Shown: piece by piece, positions 36,202 to 47,681 of the stretch | How positions within the stretch are numbered: position 1 is the first letter of the stretch | How the letters are laid out: every line of letters begins with the position of its first letter | NCBI GenBank assembly: GCA_023105745.1 | Contig: JALGQZ010000009.1 | Span: 45,723,967 to 45,787,966, forward strand | Length of the DNA stretch: 64,000 nt | Direction of reading: 5' to 3' | Origin: Austropuccinia psidii | Taxonomy: Eukaryota > Basidiomycota > Pucciniomycetes > Pucciniales > Sphaerophragmiaceae | Position numbers and translations under genes: made by a program | The notes under the pieces: model-generated | What the model saw: only the letters and a program-made list of their open reading frames with translations | What the model was told of the DNA's origin: nothing | The model's database searches: none

Positions 36202-39200
36202 AAAATGAAACTCTTGTAGTATTTGGGCCATGCTTGTCAGGATACAATGTGTGGAAATCCTTGGCAAAGTCTTGGGAGTTGGTAAGGTTGGAAGCTGGTT
36301 TGAAAGTTGTTCTTTCTGGGTCTTCACTGAATCTTTCCCACTCCACAAGATAGCATAAATCACCTCTTTTGAGCTTTAAGTCCAGGACCTGAGCCACTTC
36401 CCATTACTCTTGCTCTTCCACTATAAATGGTGGTGTTGGAAATTGATGTGGGTTTGGGCTAGTTTATTGCTTAACTTCTTCTAATAAGGATACATGAAAG
36501 ACAGGTTGAACTGACTTCCATTGTTGAGGCAGCTTGAGGTGATATGCATGGCTGCCAATTTTTCTCAAAGCTTCAAAGGGTCACAATCATTTCTCTCAGA
36601 GTTTCTTGATGGGTCTTGTTGTTTTGATGCTCTTGGAAGATAACCTTACTTTGTTCCCAGGCTGGAAATCAGGTGGAATTGACCTATATCTATCTGCATA
36701 CTTCTTGAAACTCTTTATTTCTGGCTCTAATTCTTCTTTGCAGCTTGCTGTTCTGATTGGAGTTTTGTTGATAGCTTTCCAGAAGGTGTGTCCTGAGAAA
36801 TGTGAATTGAAACAAAGCTGGGATTTGTTCCATAAATGGTGAAAAAAGGTGATTGTTTTGTTGATTGATTTTCTGAATTATTATAGGAAAATTAAGCCAG
36901 AGTGAGCCAGATATGGCAGTCATCTTCATGGTCGCTGAAATACATCCAAAGATACTGCTCTAGAATCTGATTTACCCTCTGTCTTTCCATCTGTCTCAGG
37001 ATGAAAGGCAGTTGAAATATCTCTTGATATCTTGAGCTTCTGACATAACTGGGCCCAGAATGATGAAATAAATGAAAATCTTCTATGACCAATAATACTT
37101 ATTTGAAGGCAATGTTTTTATAAAACATGACTAATGAAAATTTGAGATACATCCAAGGAAGTAATCTCTAAATATGTTGGAATAAATATTCCCATTTTTG
37201 AGAATCTGTCCACAACTACTGAAATTGAATCAAATTTTTTTGACAGGGGCAATTGAGTGATAAAGTCCATTTAGAATGAATTCCAGGGACCAGATGGAAT
37301 TTGAAGAGGCTTCAGTAATCCAAACTTCTTATGATGAATGTTCTTGTTTCTTGAGCATTTCTGACATGAGGGCACATAGTCCTTGATGATTTTATTCATG
37401 CCAGCAAAATAAAAAGCCCTCTTGATGAGCTATAGGGTCTTCTCCTGGCCCAGATGGCCAGCCAACAGTGATTAAGGACGCTTTTGGAGAATATCCAATT
37501 GAATTTCATGATTGCTTGGAATGACTACTCTATCTTCCAATAATAACAATTTTGCTTGAGGTTCAAGAGAATAATCTGAGACTGATCCGCCTCTTGCTCA
37601 TTGCTTGAGAATTTCCTTATAGTCTTTGTCTTTCCATACCATGTTCTGAATTTGGTTCACTAGATCTGAGACAATTTCAAATTTGATTGAGAAGAATCTT
37701 GGCTCTTGAATTTTATTTTTCTTAAGAACTTTATGATGATTATGAGGATTCTTGCTGATGAATTCCACCCCCCTCTCTGGGTACACATTGTCCAGATGTG
37801 ACAAGACATCTGGTAATGTGGCCAGTCTTCCTGGGAAGTAAGTGATAGAAAAGTTGAATTCAGAGGGTAACTCTGCCCAATGGGCTTGACAACAAGTAAG
37901 GACTTTGGAAGACATAAAATATTGGAGGTAAGAGTGGTCTCTCAAGATTTTAAAAGGATTGGAAAGAGAAAGAAGAAAGGCTCCCCAGCACTTGAGAGCC
38001 CAAACTATGCCAAGGAGTTCCTTGTCATGAATCTCATTATTGAGCTCAGCTGGCAGAAGCTTGTGACTATCAAATTCAATGGGGTGCTTTCCTGAGTCAT
38101 TCACCTGACTCAGTACAGAACCCAAGGCATAATCAGAAGCATCATTCTATACAATAGCTGGTTGAGAATAACTGAGATGGGAGAGGATAGGAGCAGTGGT
38201 GAAAGCTTCTTTGAGTATTTGAAACTGAGTAAGAGCTTCCTCATTGAAGATAAAAGGAGTATCTTTTTCAAGAAGGGAAGTGAGAAAAGAGATTTTTTTA
38301 GAATAATTTTTAATGAAGCAATGATAAAAATTGGCAAAGAAAAAAAAGATTGAAGCTCCTTGATGTTCTTGGGCTGTGGCCAATTGATTATTTGCTGAAC
38401 TTTGGAAGAATCCACCTTGAGACAATCACTTTCAACAACATATCCGAAGTATTCCACACTTGAGGCATGGAATACACACTTTGATTCTTTGAAAAACATA
38501 TTATTGTCTCTCAGTTCTTGGAGGACAGAGGCCACATGTTTTACATGTTCTTCCTCAGAACCAGAAAAACCATGATGTGATTTACATATACTAGCACAAA
38601 AATATCCAAAAAATCTGAAAAAATATCAATCACAAGATTTTGGAATGAAGCAGGAGCATTGGTCAAGACAAATGGAATAACCAAATACTCATAACTAGCA
38701 TATTTGGCTCTAAAGGCAGTTAAGCGCTCATCACCCTCTTTCATTCTCAGGAGATTAAAAGCACCATGCAAATCTATCTTGTAGAAGATAGTGGAACCAT
38801 TCAAGATGGTAAAGAGCTGATTCATTAGAGGGAAAGGATACCTGTTATTCTTAGGGACAGAATTGAGTTTGCATTAGTCAACATAAAAATAAAGGCCACC
38901 ATCCTTTTTCTTGACAGAAAGGACAGGTGCTCCTGTTGAAGAGGAGCATAGCCCAATGAAACCTTTCTCTAAATTCTCTGAAACGTAGGCCTGCAGTGTT
39001 TCTGACTCTTGATTTGATAATGATTAGATAACACCAACTGGAGGTAGAAGACCCTCCAGTTCAATGTGATGATCACAGGCGCTGTGTGGAGGAAGTTTCT
39101 CTGCTTTCACCTTGGAGAATGCATCCAAATATTGGTTATAAGCAGGAGGGACTACCTTCAGCTCAGTTTCAATTTCTTCTGGCTCTTCCTCCTCATCCCA

Positions 39201-39643
39201 CTGCTCCTCCAGGGAGGCATGAAAAGATAAAGGAGGAAGGTCCATATCCCCTTGAAAGAGATGAAGTGAAGATATAGCAACATCTTCTCCAACATCTTTT
39301 ATCTCTTCAAAGACTTCATCTCTTGATGGAAGTAATGACTGGGGGGGCATGATGGAAGGGAAGGTGTCTTTATCTCACCAACCAGAGAAACACTGTTGAC
39401 AGAAGTGGCAAAGTTGTTACTAGTATAATAAATAATATCATGAGAATCCTTATGACTGGAGTCATGGGTGATCAATCCATTTTTCCAATCAACAATGGGA
39501 TTAAAATGGTAAAGGGAACCATATCCCAATATTAGGTATTCTCCCTTTGGTTAATCTATCATGAAAAAAGTCTCATTCAAAGCTTGGCAAACAAGGCAAG
39601 TCAACAACCCACTTGGTATAATGGGTGATGAACAAGGAAGTGG
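36140..39643 (-). pseudogene. Element G Pol (protease end to chromodomain), heavily decayed
   Basis: In pol order (right to left) the recognisable parts are: protease C-terminal part (39299-39529); acidic linker (39024-39350); RT (38541-38825) with NAPASFQN but the catalytic YLDD replaced by YVNH; RT thumb (38110-38535); RNase H (37598-38125; LLGIVWALKCW, RPGRLATLPD-like); integrase pieces including RVNQILEQYLWMY (near 36930-36960); and a chromodomain (36140-36397; WYLVEWKGF appears as CYLVEWERF). Multiple stops and frameshifts break it. Its protease reading frame is cut at 39643 by element F and resumes at 49227. It is non-functional and clearly the oldest Pol in the window. Confidence 0.88.
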
Positions 39644-41107
39644 TGTCACAGGGGCTCTTGGACAGAAATACAAGAGTGGCCTGGCACTCAGCAATCAGGG
39701 AACTCACTTGGAAGACTCCAAAAGGATAAAGAATAAAACTAATAAGAATGAATTCCTCTAAAAGATATGCAGGTACAAGATGAGATGCAAAAGAGGAAAG
39801 GGAAGCCAAATGGCCAAAGAGCCAACCAAGTAAGTCCTTAATCACTGTTTCAACCTGCCAAAAATGAATAATGGAATTAGTAAGGATATGACCACCAAAT
39901 ATCCATTGACAGGAGAAGAAAGAGAAAAGAGAAAGGTGCTAAATGACTGACTTAATAATATCAGTATTTGCTTAACTAAAATGAAAAGAAAATAGAGATA
40001 AAATAAAATAAAAATATATTAATTAACTGGGGAAAACCCCCCAGGGTGGAAAGGGTAGCCGGTATATGTGAAAAGTTGGGAGCTTGAGTTCTTCAGGCTG
40101 AAAACTGATCTGTATTGATCCTTGAGGCTGTATTGATTGTTTTGGGAATTGATACAGCTGGCTAATATTGAAATTGAATTGGGTTGAATGAATTTCCCAT
40201 GATTGAAAATGAAATACAGGTCTTGATGGATCCAGACTGTATTGAAATGAATATGGTTGCCAAGATGGATTGAGTGGAGCTTTGACACTTGACAACTTCT
40301 TTTTGGCACTGCCTCTTGAATACACTTGAGAATGAATTGAAAGTATTCCCTTGGAATGAATACTTGGAGTGAGAATAACCAATGACTGCTTGATGGCGTC
40401 ATTGGTCTTTGACGCTGAAACACTTGCTCTTGAGCCTTGATGATTCCTCTGAATGATTGGGTGCCTTGATGACGTGATGAGATGTTGGAATGTTGAAATG
40501 AACATTTGATATTGCCACCATTGAATTGCTGTTGAAAAATGATGCACAATGATATATAACATCATTTATGGCATATTGGTTGATTGGCAAGAAGATTACG
40601 TCCAAAGGTCTTGAGATGGAAAGGCAGAGGGAAAAGGATGGATGTAATGACTTCAGAGCTTGGAATGGTGTTTCTGGGCCTTTTGGGGTTTTTGGCCATT
40701 TTTGGGTCCTGAGCCAAAAACTGGCCCAAAAGGCGGGAAAGTGTCTTTTGGACACTTTGCGTCAAAGTGCGCAAAAATGCGCAAAATGCGCAAAAGTGCG
40801 CAAATATGCGCAAATGCGCAAAGTGCGCAAATGCGCATTATGAGCCCAAATGGCCAAAAACAGCCATTTGGGCCATTTCCCCTGGTTTTGAGGGAAATGA
40901 CCAGAAATACCCATTTGGGCATAAATTGCCGCTATGGGTTCTGGATTGAGGTGAAGGGCCATGGAGGCCCCAAAACACAAATGGCCATAAGATAATGACG
41001 TGGACATATTGGCCACTGGTGATGGATATGGCCAATTGGCCATAAAAGAACCGTGGCTTGATATGCCATATGGGGATCCAAGGAGGTGAATTGCCATGGT
41101 TGTGACA
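39644..41107 (-). repeat. 3' LTR of element F (1464 bp)
   Basis: On the minus strand CATATACC (near 40062-40067) lies about 35 bases upstream of CAGTTAATTAATATA, the predicted transcript start (from 40029 downward). A CTGGGG..CCCCAG inverted repeat (40027-40044) fills the gap next to the start. A GCGC minisatellite with 8 units lies far upstream in U3 (40767-40836). Confidence 0.93.
40767..40838. repeat. GCGC minisatellite in F 3' LTR, 8 units
   Basis: Tandem (A/G)TGCGCAA(A) units of 8-11 bases; I count eight GCGC cores. On the minus strand this is U3, about 750 bases upstream of the predicted start. Long open frames across it on several frames arise from the repeat and are not genes. Confidence 0.9.
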
Positions 41108-41913
41108 GTACCCTCCACCTTGAAATGGTGAGCTCCTGAGCACCAATACAAGGTGAAGCCTGTTGAGGCTATTGGAAAGATTTTGAGAGAGTGATTCAAG
41201 AGGACTGATTAAGATAAAAATTTGAAGACTGATATTAAAAATTGACATTTGACGCAGGACTTGCTTGATCTTCTTTTGACATTGGCTTCATGATTGGAAT
41301 TGAATTTTAAAATGAATGAAAATTTTTGACGTGATAATTGATGTGATAAAAGAAAATTTAAAATGAAAATAGAATAATAATAAAGAATGAAAATGAAATT
41401 AAGAAAAGAAAAGGAAAAAGAAAAAGAGAAATGAATTCAATCTTGAGGAGGTTCCAATCTTCATCACGGAGGTTGATAACTGATTTTGAAATTGGCCAAG
41501 GACCTGGAAAGATAAATTTGATGCCAGGTGCTCACAAAGTGGGCAAGGTGATGTTTTGACAAGATTGTAGACCCCTCAGGGAAGTGCACACCAGGAGAGG
41601 AACTTACTTTTGGTAATTACCACTCCCGCCAGTGCCATAAAAATAAAACAAAAAATGTTGAAGGAATGAATTTGAATTTGGAATCTTGGAAATGAATTGA
41701 AAAGTGAATGGCCCATTGTCCCAAGTGAAAATGGCCATAAGATTGGAAATGAAGTTGAAAGCCATGCCAAAGATCTGTGTCCAAAATTGCAAAGTGCTCA
41801 CAGAGTGGCCAAGGTGATGCTTACAACAAAAAGAGTAGAATACCCCTAAAGGTGCATACCAGGAGTGGGACTTACTTTTGGTAATTCCTCTCCCCACCAA
41901 GCACCATAATGAA
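41108..41913 (-). other. Element F 3' UTR: polypurine tract and duplicated motif
   Basis: Against the LTR the minus strand reads CAAGGTGGAGGGTAC, a polypurine tract. The block ggtgagctcctgagcacc (41126-41144) recurs in G and I. Two copies of the motif of about 115 bases (41528-41641 and 41794-41909) lie 266 bases apart, both with GTAAGT on the sense strand; the second overlaps the region just after the pol stop. Between them lies AT-rich sequence with no gene. There is no antisense gene, unlike in G and I. Confidence 0.75.
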
Positions 41914-44900
41914 TCAAGCTTTTGAGGAATTGGGCCCAGGCTTGTCAGGATATAATGAATGAAAATCTTTGACAAGTTCAGGACAATTCTTGAGGTTTTC
42001 GGTTGGTTCCCAAGTGGATCTTTCTGGGTCTTGACTGAAACCTTTCCATTCCACCAGATACCATAATTTTCCTCTCTTGAGCTTTGAGTCCAGTATTTGA
42101 GAGACTTCCCATTCCTCTTCTTTTTCAATGGTGATTGGAGGAGGAGGCTCTTGATGCCTATTTGGGATTGTTGATGTCTTGACTGGTTCCAAAAGGGAAA
42201 TATGGAAAACTGGGTGGATGGATTTCCATTGAGATGGAAGCTTGAGGTGGTAGGCATGAGTGCTGACTTTCTTCAAGATTGGAAAAGGACCCAGCCATCT
42301 TTCAGACAGCTTTTTGGTGGGTCTGGTTGATTTGATGTTCTTGGAAGAGAGCCATACCATGTCACCGGGATTGAAAACAGGTGGACTTGCTCTACTTTTA
42401 TCTGCATACCTCTTAAACCTGTTTATGGCAACTTCAAGTTCTCTCTTGACATCTTGCTGTACTGATTGGATTTTTGTTGATAACTTTCCAGCCGGAGTGT
42501 CTTGAGTGATGTGAACTGAGTCAAAATGAGGATCTCTTCCATAAACAGTGAAAAATGGTGATTGTTTTGTTGAAGAGTGGTCAGAGTTATTGTAGGCAAA
42601 TTCAGCCAGAGGGAGCCAGGTGTTCCAATCATCTTGATGATAACTGACATACATCCGAAGGTACTGTTCTAGTATCTGATTTACCCTCTCTGTCTGTCCA
42701 TCAGTTTCTGGATGGTAAGCAGTTGACAAGTCTCTTGAAATCTTGAGCTGCTGACAAAGGTTGGTCCAAAAGGAAGAAACAAAAAGTGAACCTCGATCAC
42801 TAACAATGCTTGAAGGAAGGCCATGCTTTGAGAAAATATTCTTGATGAATAAATGGGCCAAATCTAATGAAGTGATTGAAGCTATTGTTGGAATAAAAAC
42901 CGCCATTTTTGAGAATCTATGCACTATGACTAAAATTGAATCAAAGGAATTGGACAGTGGCAATTGAGTGATGAAATCCATTGACAGACAAATCCAAGGA
43001 CCACTTGGAATTGGAAGAGGCTTGAGGAGTCCAAACTTCTTGTGATGAATATTTTTGTTTCTTGAACACTGTTGACAGGATGAGACATAATCCTTGATAA
43101 ATTGAGTCATGCCGGACCAGTGGAAATCCCGCTTGACAAGTTTGAGAGTCTTCTCTTGGCCAGGGTGTCCAGCTAGAGGAGAGTCATGCCGATTTTGAAG
43201 TATATTGAGTTGAATTGTGGGGTCATTTGGGACCACCACCCAATCTTTGAAAAGGAGAAGTTTGGAAGAGGAATCAAGAGAATAATCTTGGACAGATTTA
43301 CCTTTACCCAAATCTTCAAGGACACTTCTATATTGAGAATCTTGCCACACTGCCTTCTGAATTGAATCAATCAAATTTGAAAATGAATCCACCTTGACTG
43401 CAAAAAACTTTGAGGCTTGAATTTCATCTTGCTTAATTATCTTCTGATAGTTCATTGGATTCTTGCTGATGAAATCCTCCCCCCTCTCCGGGTAAACGTC
43501 GTCCCGACGTGACAAGGCATCTGGAAGGGTGGCCAAGCGGCCAGGGCGGTAAGTGATTGAGAAATGGAATTCAGATAAAAATTCAGCCCAGCGGGCTTGA
43601 CGGCGAGTGAGAATCTTGGAAGACATGAAATATTGAAGAGATGAATGATCGGTGAGAACTTCAAAAGGGGAAGAAATGGAAAGAAGGAAAGCTCTCCAGC
43701 GCTTGAGAGCCCAGACTATGCCAAGGAGTTCCTTGTCATGAATCTCATAATTGAGCTCAGCTGGGAGAAGCTTGCGGCTGTCAAATGCAATGGGACGTTT
43801 TCCTGAGTCAGAGACCTGACTCAGTACAGCACCCAAGGCATAATCTGATGCATCGGTCTCTACAATGGTGGGTAGAGAAGGATTGAAATGAGAAAGGATT
43901 GGAGCAGTGGTGAATGCCTCTTTGAGTTGATGAAACTGTCTAAGAGCTTCCTCATTGAGGGGAAAACGGGAATCTTTCTTGAGGAAACTTGTGAGTGAAC
44001 TAATTTTCTTTGAATAATTCTTGATGAAACGGCAGTAAAAATTGGCAAAGCCAAGGAATGATTGAAGAGCCTTGAGGTTTCTTGGAGGTGGCCAATTGAG
44101 AATTTGCTGGACTTTTGCTTGGTCTATCTTGAGGCCTTCAGAAGAAACTACATAACCAAGATATTCCACACTAGAAACATGAAATAGGCATTTGGACGCC
44201 TTAGCAAAGAGGTTATTGGCTCTGAGTCTGGAAAGAACAGTGGACACATGAGTGACATGTTCTTCCTCAGATTTGGAAAAGACCATAATGTCATCCAAAT
44301 AAACCACAACATAAACATCAAGAAGATCATAAAAAATATCATTGACGAGATTTTGAAAAGAAGCAGGAGCATTGGTAAGCCCAAATGGCATAACCAAGTA
44401 CTCATAACTACCATATTTGGTTCTAAAACAAGTCAAATGTTCATCACCTTCCTTGATTCTGAGCAGGTTATATGCACCACGCAAATCAATCTTGGAGAAG
44501 ATAGAAGAACCATTGAAAACAGTGAGAAGCTGATTCATAGGAGGAACAGGATACTTGTTCTTCCTAGTAACAGCATTGAGCTTGCGGTAATCAACACACA
44601 AACGGAGGCCACCGTCTTTCTTTTTGACAAAAAGAACAGGTGCTCCTGTAGAAGAGGAGCTTGGCCGGATGAAACCTTTCTCTACATTCTCTGAAATGTA
44701 GGCCCTGAGTGTATCTGACTCTTGGTTTGATAAAGAGCAGATCACCCCGACTGGAGGTAGAGACCCCTCCAGCTCGATATGATGATCACAGGCGCGGTGA
44801 GGAGGAAGTTTCTCTGCTTTCACCTTGGAAAATACATCCAAATATTGGTGATAAACAGAAGGAACAACCTTCATCACGGTTTCTATTTCTTCTGGCTCTT

Positions 44901-45615
44901 CCTCTTCATCCCACAACTCCTCCAAGGAGTCATGATAAGATGAAGGAGGAAGGTCCATATTCCCAAAGAAGAGATGAAGTGAAGATACAGAATTATCTTC
45001 TCCAACATCTTGAATCTCTTTGAAGACTTCATCTCTAGATGATAGTAATGACTGATGGGAATTAAGGGAAGGAATATGGACAGAAGACGGAAATGATGGT
45101 GTTCTAGAATCACCAACCAGAGCTGCACATGATTTGGCAGAAGAAAAGTCATTACTACAAGAAACAGAAGGATCATGATAGTCCTTATGATCAGAATTAA
45201 AGGTGATCAATCCTTGCCTCCAATCAATAAACGGATTAAAATGATTAAGAAAGTCAAAGCCCAATATGAGGTCTTCTCCCTTGGGAGTATCAATGACTAA
45301 AAAGTCCCATTCAAAGCTTGGGAAGGAAGGGAGCTCAACCATATATTTAGTATGGTGAGTCACAAATAAAGAAGGAGACTCAGAGGAGTCAAGAATAATA
45401 AGGGGAATCTTCTCCGGGAGTTCTGACATGGTCAAAGAATACTTGTGAACAAACTGCTTTGCAATAAATGAGTTGGTAGCACCAGAATCAATGAGAATAC
45501 TGTAAAACATATCAGAGAGAGAAGAAAAAACAAAAAATTTAAGAGAATTTTTGACACCAGTATTCAGAATGCACAATTGTGCTCTGGATGGAAAACTGTG
45601 AAGACCATTGAACAC
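41914..45615 (-). CDS. Element F Pol: protease-RT-RNase H-integrase-chromodomain
   Basis: 1233 open codons below 45615. Landmarks: retropepsin DSGATNSF (Asp about 43); RT fingers ([20 protein letters not shown] near 330) and YLDD (439-442); RNase H starting ETDASDYALG (about 586) with DHSSLQYF; integrase HHCC finger (HDSPLAGH near 808, CQQC near 847), core SMDFI (about 879), SDRG and TERVNQ (about 975); and a C-terminal chromodomain (WYLVEWKGF..STWEP) that in this family can guide insertion to chromatin marks. One oddity is VHRFSK where VDRFSK is usual. The listed start is GTG, but the frame is open upstream through the gag overlap at -1, so Pol is most likely made as a Gag-Pol fusion by frameshifting at 45636-45642. 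All catalytic residues I can check are intact. Confidence 0.93.
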   Translation of the reverse strand: MFNGLHSFPSRAQLCILNTGVKNSLKFFVFSSLSDMFYSILIDSGATNSFIAKQFVHKYSLTMSELPEKIPLIILDSSESPSLFVTHHTKYMVELPSFPSFEWDFLVIDTPKGEDLILGFDFLNHFNPFIDWRQGLITFNSDHKDYHDPSVSCSNDFSSAKSCAALVGDSRTPSFPSSVHIPSLNSHQSLLSSRDEVFKEIQDVGEDNSVSSLHLFFGNMDLPPSSYHDSLEELWDEEEEPEEIETVMKVVPSVYHQYLDVFSKVKAEKLPPHRACDHHIELEGSLPPVGVICSLSNQESDTLRAYISENVEKGFIRPSSSSTGAPVLFVKKKDGGLRLCVDYRKLNAVTRKNKYPVPPMNQLLTVFNGSSIFSKIDLRGAYNLLRIKEGDEHLTCFRTKYGSYEYLVMPFGLTNAPASFQNLVNDIFYDLLDVYVVVYLDDIMVFSKSEEEHVTHVSTVLSRLRANNLFAKASKCLFHVSSVEYLGYVVSSEGLKIDQAKVQQILNWPPPRNLKALQSFLGFANFYCRFIKNYSKKISSLTSFLKKDSRFPLNEEALRQFHQLKEAFTTAPILSHFNPSLPTIVETDASDYALGAVLSQVSDSGKRPIAFDSRKLLPAELNYEIHDKELLGIVWALKRWRAFLLSISSPFEVLTDHSSLQYFMSSKILTRRQARWAEFLSEFHFSITYRPGRLATLPDALSRRDDVYPERGEDFISKNPMNYQKIIKQDEIQASKFFAVKVDSFSNLIDSIQKAVWQDSQYRSVLEDLGKGKSVQDYSLDSSSKLLLFKDWVVVPNDPTIQLNILQNRHDSPLAGHPGQEKTLKLVKRDFHWSGMTQFIKDYVSSCQQCSRNKNIHHKKFGLLKPLPIPSGPWICLSMDFITQLPLSNSFDSILVIVHRFSKMAVFIPTIASITSLDLAHLFIKNIFSKHGLPSSIVSDRGSLFVSSFWTNLCQQLKISRDLSTAYHPETDGQTERVNQILEQYLRMYVSYHQDDWNTWLPLAEFAYNNSDHSSTKQSPFFTVYGRDPHFDSVHITQDTPAGKLSTKIQSVQQDVKRELEVAINRFKRYADKSRASPPVFNPGDMVWLSSKNIKSTRPTKKLSERWLGPFPILKKVSTHAYHLKLPSQWKSIHPVFHISLLEPVKTSTIPNRHQEPPPPITIEKEEEWEVSQILDSKLKRGKLWYLVEWKGFSQDPERSTWEPTENLKNCPELVKDFHSLYPDKPGPNSSKA

Positions 45616-45629
45616 AACATGATCTTCAC

Positions 45630-46967
45630 TCAGGCTTTTCCCTGGCTGGGAAATTTTCCTGACGGTTGGGTAAGCTTGTTTTGAGGCCTTTTGAAACAGG
45701 ACTCAAGACTATGCTTCCCACCACAATAGGTACAAAGACCCTCCTTTATTCTTCTTTCTTTTTCAGAGTTCATGAGCTTGAAATCTTTATTCAACAAAGA
45801 AGAATGGGGCTTGTCCCTCTTCTGAAAATTCTTCTTCTTCTTTTGACTAGAGCTTGAAGAATTTTGAGGATGAGAAGAACTTGACTTTGAGGCTTCTGGC
45901 TTCTTCTCTTGATGATGACTCTTTTCATTTTGCCTCTCATGGTACCTGGTATCAAGCTCCAGGGTAACGTCCATTAAGTCTTGAAGAGAGTCAATTCTTG
46001 AAGGATGGGAGGCCAATTGATCCAAAATCCTGGATGGCAATCCCTTCCTGAAATGATGGATGAGAGCTCTTTCACCCCAATCCCCAATTCTTGAGACTAA
46101 GCTTCTGAAATCAGCAATGTATAAGGATACATGCCCACCTTCTTTCATTCTTAAAGAATCCAACTCAGCTTCTGCTTTTCTGACTTCATTCGGGTCACCA
46201 AATAAAGTGAAGAGTTGAGATTCAAATAAAAACCAAGAATTGAGAAGGTAATTTGAATCTTGATTGGTGAGATTGGAAAGATAAGGCTCAATCCATTTTG
46301 CAGCCCTGCCAATGAGAAATGAAGTGGCATAAAGGACCTTCTTTCTGTATTGAGCGAAGTTTGCCGGATCATTATGAAATATCAATTGACAAGACTGAAT
46401 GAAACTTCTAACTTTGAAGGGCTGAGTCCCATCAAAGCATTCTGGTGCCTTCATAGATGGAGTCTTGAAGGCTGGTGGTCTTGATGCTTCAGAAGATGAA
46501 GCTGCTTGAAGATTGGCCATAATCTGAGTCATTTGCTGCATGATGGCCAATAAAGATGGTTCAGACTGATGAGAGACAGGCTGATTAGACTGGGCTAGAG
46601 TTGGCCCTCCAGTACCTTGGGATGCCTCCACCGGAGCAGGGACACCTTCAGTACCATCAGACTCTTCCTCTTCCACAGAATTCTCCTCCTCCTCTTCACC
46701 ATCTTCACCTGGACCTTTGAAAATAGTCCTTGAAGTTCCTGGAAATCCGCCAACTACTCCTGAGAATGAACATGATCTTCTTGGCGCTCTTCCTTCCTTC
46801 CTGGATGGTGCTGCTCCTTCCATGCGGGGTCCTCTATCTAATTGGGCCCTCAGTTGAGGAACTGCTGGGGTGCCATCTAGAGGAGCTCTTGGAGTTGGAG
46901 TGAGAACAGCTTGAGCTCTGGCCTGAGATCTTGTCTGTCTTGCCGGAGGTGAATGTTGAACAGGCAT
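45630..46967 (-). CDS. Element F Gag (445 residues)
   Basis: It starts at ATG 46965-46967 with a Pro/Arg-rich N-terminus, an acidic Glu-rich stretch (about 100-115), a capsid region (about 165-300, with FDGTQPFKVRSF and the conserved SLYIADFRSL) and a basic Ser/Lys-rich tail ending in a zinc knuckle C-x2-C-x3-H-x4-C near residue 415. That is one residue shorter between C2 and H than the usual CCHC. It coats and packages the element RNA. The stop is TGA 45630-45632, six bases after the GGGAAAA heptamer; pol continues in -1. The I Gag is a clear relative, more diverged in the N-terminal half. Confidence 0.93.
   Translation of the reverse strand: MPVQHSPPARQTRSQARAQAVLTPTPRAPLDGTPAVPQLRAQLDRGPRMEGAAPSRKEGRAPRRSCSFSGVVGGFPGTSRTIFKGPGEDGEEEEENSVEEEESDGTEGVPAPVEASQGTGGPTLAQSNQPVSHQSEPSLLAIMQQMTQIMANLQAASSSEASRPPAFKTPSMKAPECFDGTQPFKVRSFIQSCQLIFHNDPANFAQYRKKVLYATSFLIGRAAKWIEPYLSNLTNQDSNYLLNSWFLFESQLFTLFGDPNEVRKAEAELDSLRMKEGGHVSLYIADFRSLVSRIGDWGERALIHHFRKGLPSRILDQLASHPSRIDSLQDLMDVTLELDTRYHERQNEKSHHQEKKPEASKSSSSHPQNSSSSSQKKKKNFQKRDKPHSSLLNKDFKLMNSEKERRIKEGLCTYCGGKHSLESCFKRPQNKLTQPSGKFPSQGKA
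45636..45642 (-). other. -1 ribosomal frameshift heptamer GGGAAAA (F)
   Basis: In the Gag frame the bases read G GGA AAA, fitting the X XXY YYZ rule for -1 slippage, just before GCC TGA. After slipping, the frame continues without a stop into the protease. The same heptamer, distance and stop occur in G (49485-49491) and I (60216-60222). Confidence 0.75.
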
Positions 46968-47665
46968 GATAACAGGAATAAAATTGAATTAAATGAATAA
47001 GAATCAAAATTTGCTTGAAGTGAAAAGAGTCAACAATCAAATCTTGAGGAAAATCAATGAATCAAAATGAAAATCTTCAGGTACGTCAATAAATCAAAAT
47101 CAAATGAAGTCTTGAAGTCAAAATCAAATCAATCAAATCAATCAAAATAAAAAATCTTGCAGAATCAATCAATCAAATGAAAATCTTGAAGAAAAATCAA
47201 TTTATGTCAAAATTCTTGATGTGAAAAAATCAGCAAAATCAATGAAATCTTCAGGTCAATCAATTTTCTTGAGGTCAAAATCAAATATGTCAAATCAATC
47301 AATCAATCAAAATCAAGTGGATTATTCTTTAAAAATCAAAATTCTTGAAGAAAAAATCAATTATGAATCTTGATGTGAATAACGTGTCTGAATATCTTGA
47401 TGAAAAATTTGAAAATCAAAGAAAATCAAGATTACGCCTGAATTATGAATGAGAATGAAAATTTGATGATTTGAAAAGATTTTAAAAAAGAATAACAAAA
47501 ATAAAAAATGGGTCAGCTTTCAATTTTCAAAATGAAGAATGAATGAAAGAAAATTGAGAGATGACGATGAATCATTAAGTTCATAAGCGTAAAAGAATCA
47601 TAATTTCGATGAAATGAGTGAATGAAATTATAAAGAAAGAATGAACAGAATGAAAAAGAAATTAT
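46968..47665 (-). other. Low-complexity 5' leader of element F
   Basis: About 700 bases between the primer-binding site and the Gag start, dominated on the plus strand by caat/tcaa runs such as aatcaatcaatcaaa. No ORF. Element I has the same kind of leader (61566-62127), so the composition, rich in TTGA on the RNA, is a family trait. Confidence 0.7.
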
Positions 47666-47680
47666 CAGTTAATTAATATA
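47666..47680 (-). other. Self-priming primer-binding site of element F
   Basis: The plus strand reads cagttaattaatata one base from the LTR edge. The same 15 bases occur on the minus (sense) strand of both F LTRs exactly where the transcript is predicted to begin (near 40029 and 48067). The RNA 5' end and this site are therefore complementary, as in self-priming Tf1/sushi elements. No tRNA-type TGG start is present. Confidence 0.75.
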
Positions 47681-47681
47681 A

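Noticed and set aside
41528..41909. The GTAAGT in the 3' UTR motifs as a real sense-strand intron.
   Set aside because: No acceptor at a plausible distance gives a coding gain in all elements, and the nearest TTTAG in F would make an intron of only about 30 bases. It is kept only as a conserved feature of the motif.
41108..41913. Possible antisense gene in element F, by analogy with G and I.
   Set aside because: The interval is too short (about 800 bases), is filled by the two 3' UTR motif copies, and has no plus-strand frame resembling the Cys-rich or Ser/Pro-rich segments.
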